Part shown: positions 59,213 through 64,000 of the stretch, piece by piece
How positions within the stretch are numbered: position 1 is the first letter of the stretch
Layout: each line of letters begins with the position of its first letter
Assembly (NCBI RefSeq): GCF_030445035.2
Contig: NC_080678.1
Location: 117,061,947 to 117,125,946 of the forward strand
Length of the DNA stretch: 64,000 bases
Reading direction: 5' to 3'
Source of the DNA: Dasypus novemcinctus
Taxonomy: Eukaryota > Chordata > Mammalia > Cingulata > Dasypodidae
Program-made: the position numbers and the translations under genes
Notes under the pieces: model-generated
Database searches by the model: none
What the model was told of the DNA's origin: nothing
The model's input: only the letters and a program-made list of their open reading frames with translations

Positions 59213-61209
59213 GTACATCTGAGCCAGGTTAGGGAGGCAGAAGGGCCACCTCGATGTCTAGGAACACATGATCGCCATGGGCACTGGGTCTCTGTGTCCC
59301 TGGGGGGTCTTCTGCATTGCTGTCCTTGCAGTAGTTAGTGGCTTGCAAAGAAGCAATGCAGGGGGCACAAATCAATACACTTGGCTTCTGCCTTGGCTTG
59401 TTCTGTTGAAAGGGTATGGTGTACCCAGTTCACAGCTGGGCCCACCCATTGGTTGTTTTCTTTTCCTGCCCACTTTTCCATGCATGTCAGGGAGGACATC
59501 CTTATTGTACCTGAAGTCCTTTTTGGAAGTGGCTGCACCAGGATGTCTTCCTAGGAGGGGCTTAGGCAGGGCAAAGAGGCCTGGGAAGCTGTTCTGAAGT
59601 TGAATTCACATAGCATGCAGGCTCTTCTTTTTTGGTGCCCCTGTTACAGATCAGCCAGACATTTTATAGATCAACCAAAAGAGTGAATTTTTTAAAAAGA
59701 TGCTTTTATTCATCCTTTAGATAAGAATGAGAAAGCAACAATTGTTTGTAATGAATAATAATATTATTATGTTTATTTGGGGCAGTTTTTCAGGGATTGA
59801 TGGAGATAATGGGGGAGGTTAATGCCCCCACCCCCAATTGCCTGGGACCACCACTGCTATTTGGTTGAACAGTTCTAGAATTTAAGTGCAGGCTGCCTGC
59901 AAATTCAGGCACATGGATTTCTCCCTCCCACTCCAGGGATGTGGCATTGCACAAATTCCTCTTATGTGCAGGAAAGCCTCATGTCACATCATCCACCCTT
60001 GTCTAGAGTCCACACACAGACACCCCATTTTGCCTTGCCCCCCAGGAACCATGCATGCTCTTGTGCTCTCACAGACATGCAGCCCCCTGATGGCATTCCC
60101 AGGTGTCTGGCTGTCGTGGCCTGGAAGCCATGGGAGGGTGTCAGGAGGCTGTCCTGGGTCCCAGCAGTGGCCTCTCACCCAGGGGCCTGAGCCTGCCCTG
60201 GGACTTCTGCAAACACCAACCTTCCTTTTATGGTCTCTGTTAGGTTTCCCAACATGATTACTGTTCTTCCCGCAATATTGTCTCCCTCCCAGTATTTCCC
60301 ATGAAAGTGGGACCGAGAGGCGCAGCCAAATGATCCAATTTGTTGTCAGGAAATAGAATGCAGCTGATGTTTCTCAATTCAGAGTAGTTCAAGGATGGCC
60401 TGTTGTGATGGGGGTTGTCAAAAACCAGTACCCAAAGTCTGTGATCCTCAAGCCACTAGTTTCAGAAGAATTTTGGACAATGGGTTCCCCACGATGGCTA
60501 GGAATTACATGTCTTTTCTCTGGGGGACCTCAGCCACCTGTTGGCATCCTTCCTTCATCAGAGTTTGAGTTCCTTCCACAGCCATGACCTGCATTCCCGT
60601 AGCCACAGGAAGGCATTTCCACGGTGATGCTGGCTGGATCTATGGGCACAGATGGACCACCAGGACATTTTTTGCTGTTGGGGCAGCCAGTCTTGTGGGA
60701 AGTCAGGGCCAGACTGATAACATTCCTATCAGGAGCAGCCACCAAGGTCTACGGTAAAGTGAGTTTTAATCACCTGCAAAAGGTCTCCTAGCTTGTCTTA
60801 CTTTTAGTCAGGGCACCAATTGCAAAGTTGGCTTTTCAACCCATCACAAGTCCCCCACAGTCTCTTGGGAGGTTGTGGAAGAAAAGGCCCAGTGCTTACC
60901 ATATTGCTAGGGACAAGGACAAGAGGACATTTGAAGGAAACGGCCAGGAATACAGCATTAGACAATGGTGGCCCCACAGCTCCTTACTGAATACCTTTAG
61001 ATTGGAATAACTCCTAATCAAATCCATTCAACATGTGAGCGTGGGCACATCTCTCAGGGCTAATGAGTCTGTTTTGAATATAGTAAATCTACTTGTGTGT
61101 TTGTATGTCCCACTCTAAAGAAATCTACTATTCCTTCTTCCCACATACATATATTGAGCACCTAATATTAACAGTGAATACATTTATTGAGGCTCTACAA
61201 TGGACTAAG

Positions 61210-61724
61210 CACTCTATCATCTATCTACCCATCCATCCATCCATCTATCATCTATATGTCTATCATCTATCAATATCCCTATCTCTCTCTGTCATTCATC
61301 TATACATCCATTTATCATTCTATCATCCATCCATCCATATGTACATATATTTATTATCTATCTATCCATCCCTCATCTATGTATCCATTTATCATTCTAC
61401 CTATCCATTCACCCTTTCATTTATCATTCTATTATCTACCTATCATCCATCCATACACCCACTTATCATTCTACCATATATACATACATAATTCTATCAT
61501 CTATTATCTATCCATCCATCATCTGTATATCTATCATCTTTCTATATCCCTCTCTCTCATCCATCTGTACATCCATCCATCCATCCATCCATACTTCCAT
61601 CCATCCACACATACATACCTTTATCATTCTATCTATCTATGTATCTATCTATGTATCTATCTATCTATCTATGTATCTATCTATGTATCTATGTATCTAT
61701 CTATCTATCTATCTATCTATCTAC

Positions 61725-61757
<33 letters not shown>

Positions 61758-61775
61758 ATCTATCTACCGTCTCCC
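61210..61775. repeat. Long (ATCT/ATCC)n simple repeat
   Basis: Over 500 bases of ctat, catc and ccat tetranucleotides, becoming a nearly pure ATCT array at 61628-61757. Probably length-polymorphic. The Ile/Tyr/Ser/His ORFs here are artefacts. Confidence 0.95.
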
Positions 61776-62466
61776 TAATCCTTACCAAAACCCTACCAGG
61801 TAGTTGCTATATTACTTCTATTTAGTGTAAGGAAATTGAGGTCACCATTCTTAAATGCCTTGCTCAAGGATTCACTTTTTAATTCATGACTTCATGTTCT
61901 TTCCTCTGTTCTTTGCCAGGTCAAGGGTTAGATGTGGGGTACACAGGGATCAGTCACCCAGGCTGTATCCTAGTTTGGTTATTACCAAGTACCCCAGAAA
62001 GAGCCCTACAGGTTGGAGATGCTGCTGAGTGCTCAAAATCCAGAGAGGCTGGATTTAAGAGCACTGCCACGTACTGCCTGCGGGGACTTAGGCCAGTGAC
62101 TTAATCCTTTTGGCTTTGTTTTCTCAAGTTTGAATTGGGATAACACCTTCCTCATGGGACTATGAGAAGATGGGAAGGCATATAGATCTAGGATTTGTAC
62201 CTGGCAGGAGCTTAATAAGGAGGAGTTGATGTTCTCTCCTCTGATCTGGTGTTTTCATAGTCGGGTTACTTAAGCGCCATTTAGGTTTTGAAATCACATT
62301 TCATATCTTCCTTCCCTCTTTTCTTAAAGCACCATCCTTCCCTAGATGCTAAGCTTACATCCTTCCCTGGAGCTCTGAAAGTCCCTCTGTCACTGGAAGA
62401 AAGTGCTGTGCTCCACGTAGAGCTGCCCACGTTTCCCAGCTGCTGACTTCTTCTTGGCTTGTTTTT

Positions 62467-62812
62467 TTTTTTTTTAAGATTTATTTATTTATTTAATTCC
62501 CCCCCTCCCCCGGTTGTCTGTTCTCTGTGTCTATTTGCTGCCATCTTGTTTCTTTGTCCGCTTCTGTTCTCATCAGCAGCATGGGAAGTGTGGGCGGCGC
62601 CATTCCTCAGCAGGCTGCACTTTCTTTCGCACTGGGCAGCTTTCCTTACGGGGCGCACTCCTTGCACATGGGGCTCCCCTACACAGGGACTCCTTATGCG
62701 CATCAGCACTGCGCATCGGCCAGCTCCACACAGGTCAAGGAGGCCCAGGGTTTGAACCGCGGACCTCCCATGTGGTAGACGGATGCCCTAACCCTGGGCT
62801 AAGTCCATTTCC
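62467..62812 (-). mobile_element. DAS SINE inserted in the 3' splice region of an FRMPD2 exon
   Basis: T-tail, body (gcactgggcagctttcctta) and head (gtttgaaccgcggacctccc), with internal shortening. A perfect 14-bp duplication CTTGGCTTGTTTTT lies at 62453-62466 and 62813-62826. Only ATAG separates the second copy from the exon. Confidence 0.93.
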
Positions 62813-62830
62813 CTTGGCTTGTTTTTATAG

Positions 62831-63039
62831 GTGTCTGTGAGCACACCCCAAACAAGGAAATGAATAGCGGCACAGCCAATGCTGGGATCTTCATCATGGA
62901 CAGCCTGGGTGACGGGAATCAGGGATGTTTTCTTTCACACACACAAGATCAGGAGAGAAATATTGAAGAAGTAGAAAAGGCTCAGGCTCAGAGCTCAGTG
63001 CCCAGACCGGTGCCTCCACTTTCCCCTCTGCCAGTAAAG
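62831..63039 (+). CDS. FRMPD2: FRMPD2 exon, PDZ1-PDZ2 linker
   Basis: Reads MNSGTANAGIFIMDSL, then FLSHTQDQERNIEEVEKAQ and PPLSPLPVK, a match to the inter-PDZ linker (the motif LSHTQDQ is shared). It starts with two bases completing the previous codon and ends in phase 0 before GTACTC. Open throughout. The PDZ2 exons should follow outside the window. Confidence 0.88.
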
Positions 63040-64000
63040 GTACTCCTTTCCTCTGCTCACTTCCTAGAATTTGGAGGAGAGAGAACAGGTGGTGGGGCCT
63101 AACAGCACTGCCTTTGAAGTCCTCCTTTTCTCTTTATTTGCCATGTCAGGTGGATAGGAGTTTAATGTCTCAGTTTTCTAATCTGTAGAATGGAAATAAA
63201 TTTCTGCCTTGCTTGGTTTTGAGAAGAGTATAAAGGGGAGTAAGCTCTTAGTCAGTACCTGGGCCACAGGGCACAGTGTTTGAGCCTTCAGTACCCATAG
63301 TTGCTCATTATAATTATTCCTGGCAATGACAACATAAAGAGATTGATTTCTGCAAAGGGCAATGAATAGACAATCAGGCAGCTCCTATTCTTGGCCTCTG
63401 ATTCATCCCGAAGCTGGAAACTCAAGGGCTTTGCTCTGCGCAGCCCCCATCAGGGAGGAAGATCCTAAAGCCCATCTTTGGTGTACCAGTCATCTGTGTG
63501 CCTCCATCCTGCCTCCGCCATCCTCTAGCAGTGTCACTTCAGATGCTGGGTGGGGTAGTCTCCCTGTGTTCTACCAGACCCCTCTCCGGCCTCTGCCTAC
63601 TGCTTTGGACCCTGTGAAGCTGGTGTTTTTGGACTATCAGCAGCCTGCCTTGCCCTCTGTTTTCTGGTAGCCCCCGCTCAGGGGAAGATCCAACAGAAGC
63701 CTGGAGGTTGAGGAAGAGTGAGGACAGCTTTTCACTCTACCTCTGCATGACCACCACGAGCTGGCTGTGTTCCTTTGAATACCACAGTGCCCATCAGGCA
63801 GTCTTCGCCATGTAACTCCTCTCTCTAGGTTCCATCAACTGCTCCCCCTTTTGGCCCTTCAGGCCTAGGGGTAGTAAAGGCTCCCATTATTTCTAGCTGC
63901 ACAGCACCTAACCTGTTCCTTATCAGTTTCTCTAAATGCTGCCAATGCCTTTGAAAACAGGCCTTTCACTAAACTCTCTTCCATGACCCAAGTTGAGCCT
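63040..64000. other. FRMPD2: Intronic sequence to the window end
   Basis: No exon or clear mobile element. Some MIR-like wording (aatctgtagaatggaaataa) at about 63180. Confidence 0.5.

Larger units (their letters stand above)
59213..62830. other. FRMPD2: Intron with a long tetranucleotide repeat and a SINE at its 3' end
   Basis: No element was recognised at 59213-61200. An (ATCT/ATCC)n repeat occupies 61210-61775, MIR-like text lies near 62030-62150, and a reverse DAS SINE at 62467-62812 sits directly before the acceptor at 62829-62830. Confidence 0.55.

Noticed and set aside
60380-60760. Possible retropseudogene on the - strand
   Set aside because: Some codon-like stretches, but no recognised family, tail or target-site duplication.
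61093-61825. Ile/Tyr/Ser/His-rich ORFs
   Set aside because: Translation of the tetranucleotide repeat.

Overview
The window is nuclear DNA from a mammal, almost certainly an armadillo (Xenarthra, Dasypus type). I infer this from several copies of a roughly 400-bp tRNA-derived SINE that I recognise as the armadillo DAS family. Its head has an RNA polymerase III B box and it ends in an A-rich tail. MIR, L2, MaLR, old L1 and ERV1-like LTR sequences fill most of the rest. There are no bacterial genes, CRISPR arrays or viral genomes.

The only host gene I can support is FRMPD2 (KIND, FERM and three-PDZ scaffold protein) on the + strand. It runs through the whole window: a KIND exon at 821-886, linker exons near 3.2, 5.2 and 8.7 kb, FERM exons from 11.4 to 47.7 kb, a linker at 54.5-58.2 kb, PDZ1 at 58.1-59.2 kb, and the PDZ1-PDZ2 linker at 62.8-63.0 kb. 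The start of the gene and PDZ2/PDZ3 lie outside. The exon-intron structure is kept, so this is not a retrocopy. Many 5' and middle exons carry frameshifts, stops or damaged splice sites. One FERM exon is split by a DAS SINE with a 13-bp target-site duplication. The locus therefore looks like a unitary (or duplicated-locus) pseudogene, although the PDZ part is much better preserved. Comparisons with other mammals rest on my memory of the FRMPD2 protein; several lesions follow from exon phases alone.

The largest mobile element is a full-length L1 on the - strand at 21608-30700 (about 9.1 kb), flanked by perfect 14-bp duplications. It has an open ORF1, an ORF2 that is open except for one TAG, a CpG-rich 5'UTR with a duplicated promoter-like unit, and an unusually long 3'UTR. 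It lies in the 16-kb FRMPD2 intron together with an RPL24 retropseudogene.

Other items are two solo LTRs with internal enhancer-like repeats (44.3 and 55 kb), a reverse LTR at 40.7 kb, old L1 pieces at 15.4, 37 and 39.7 kb, a coding-like GC minisatellite at 32.5-33.2 kb, and several microsatellites. The remaining introns are ordinary repeat-rich DNA.
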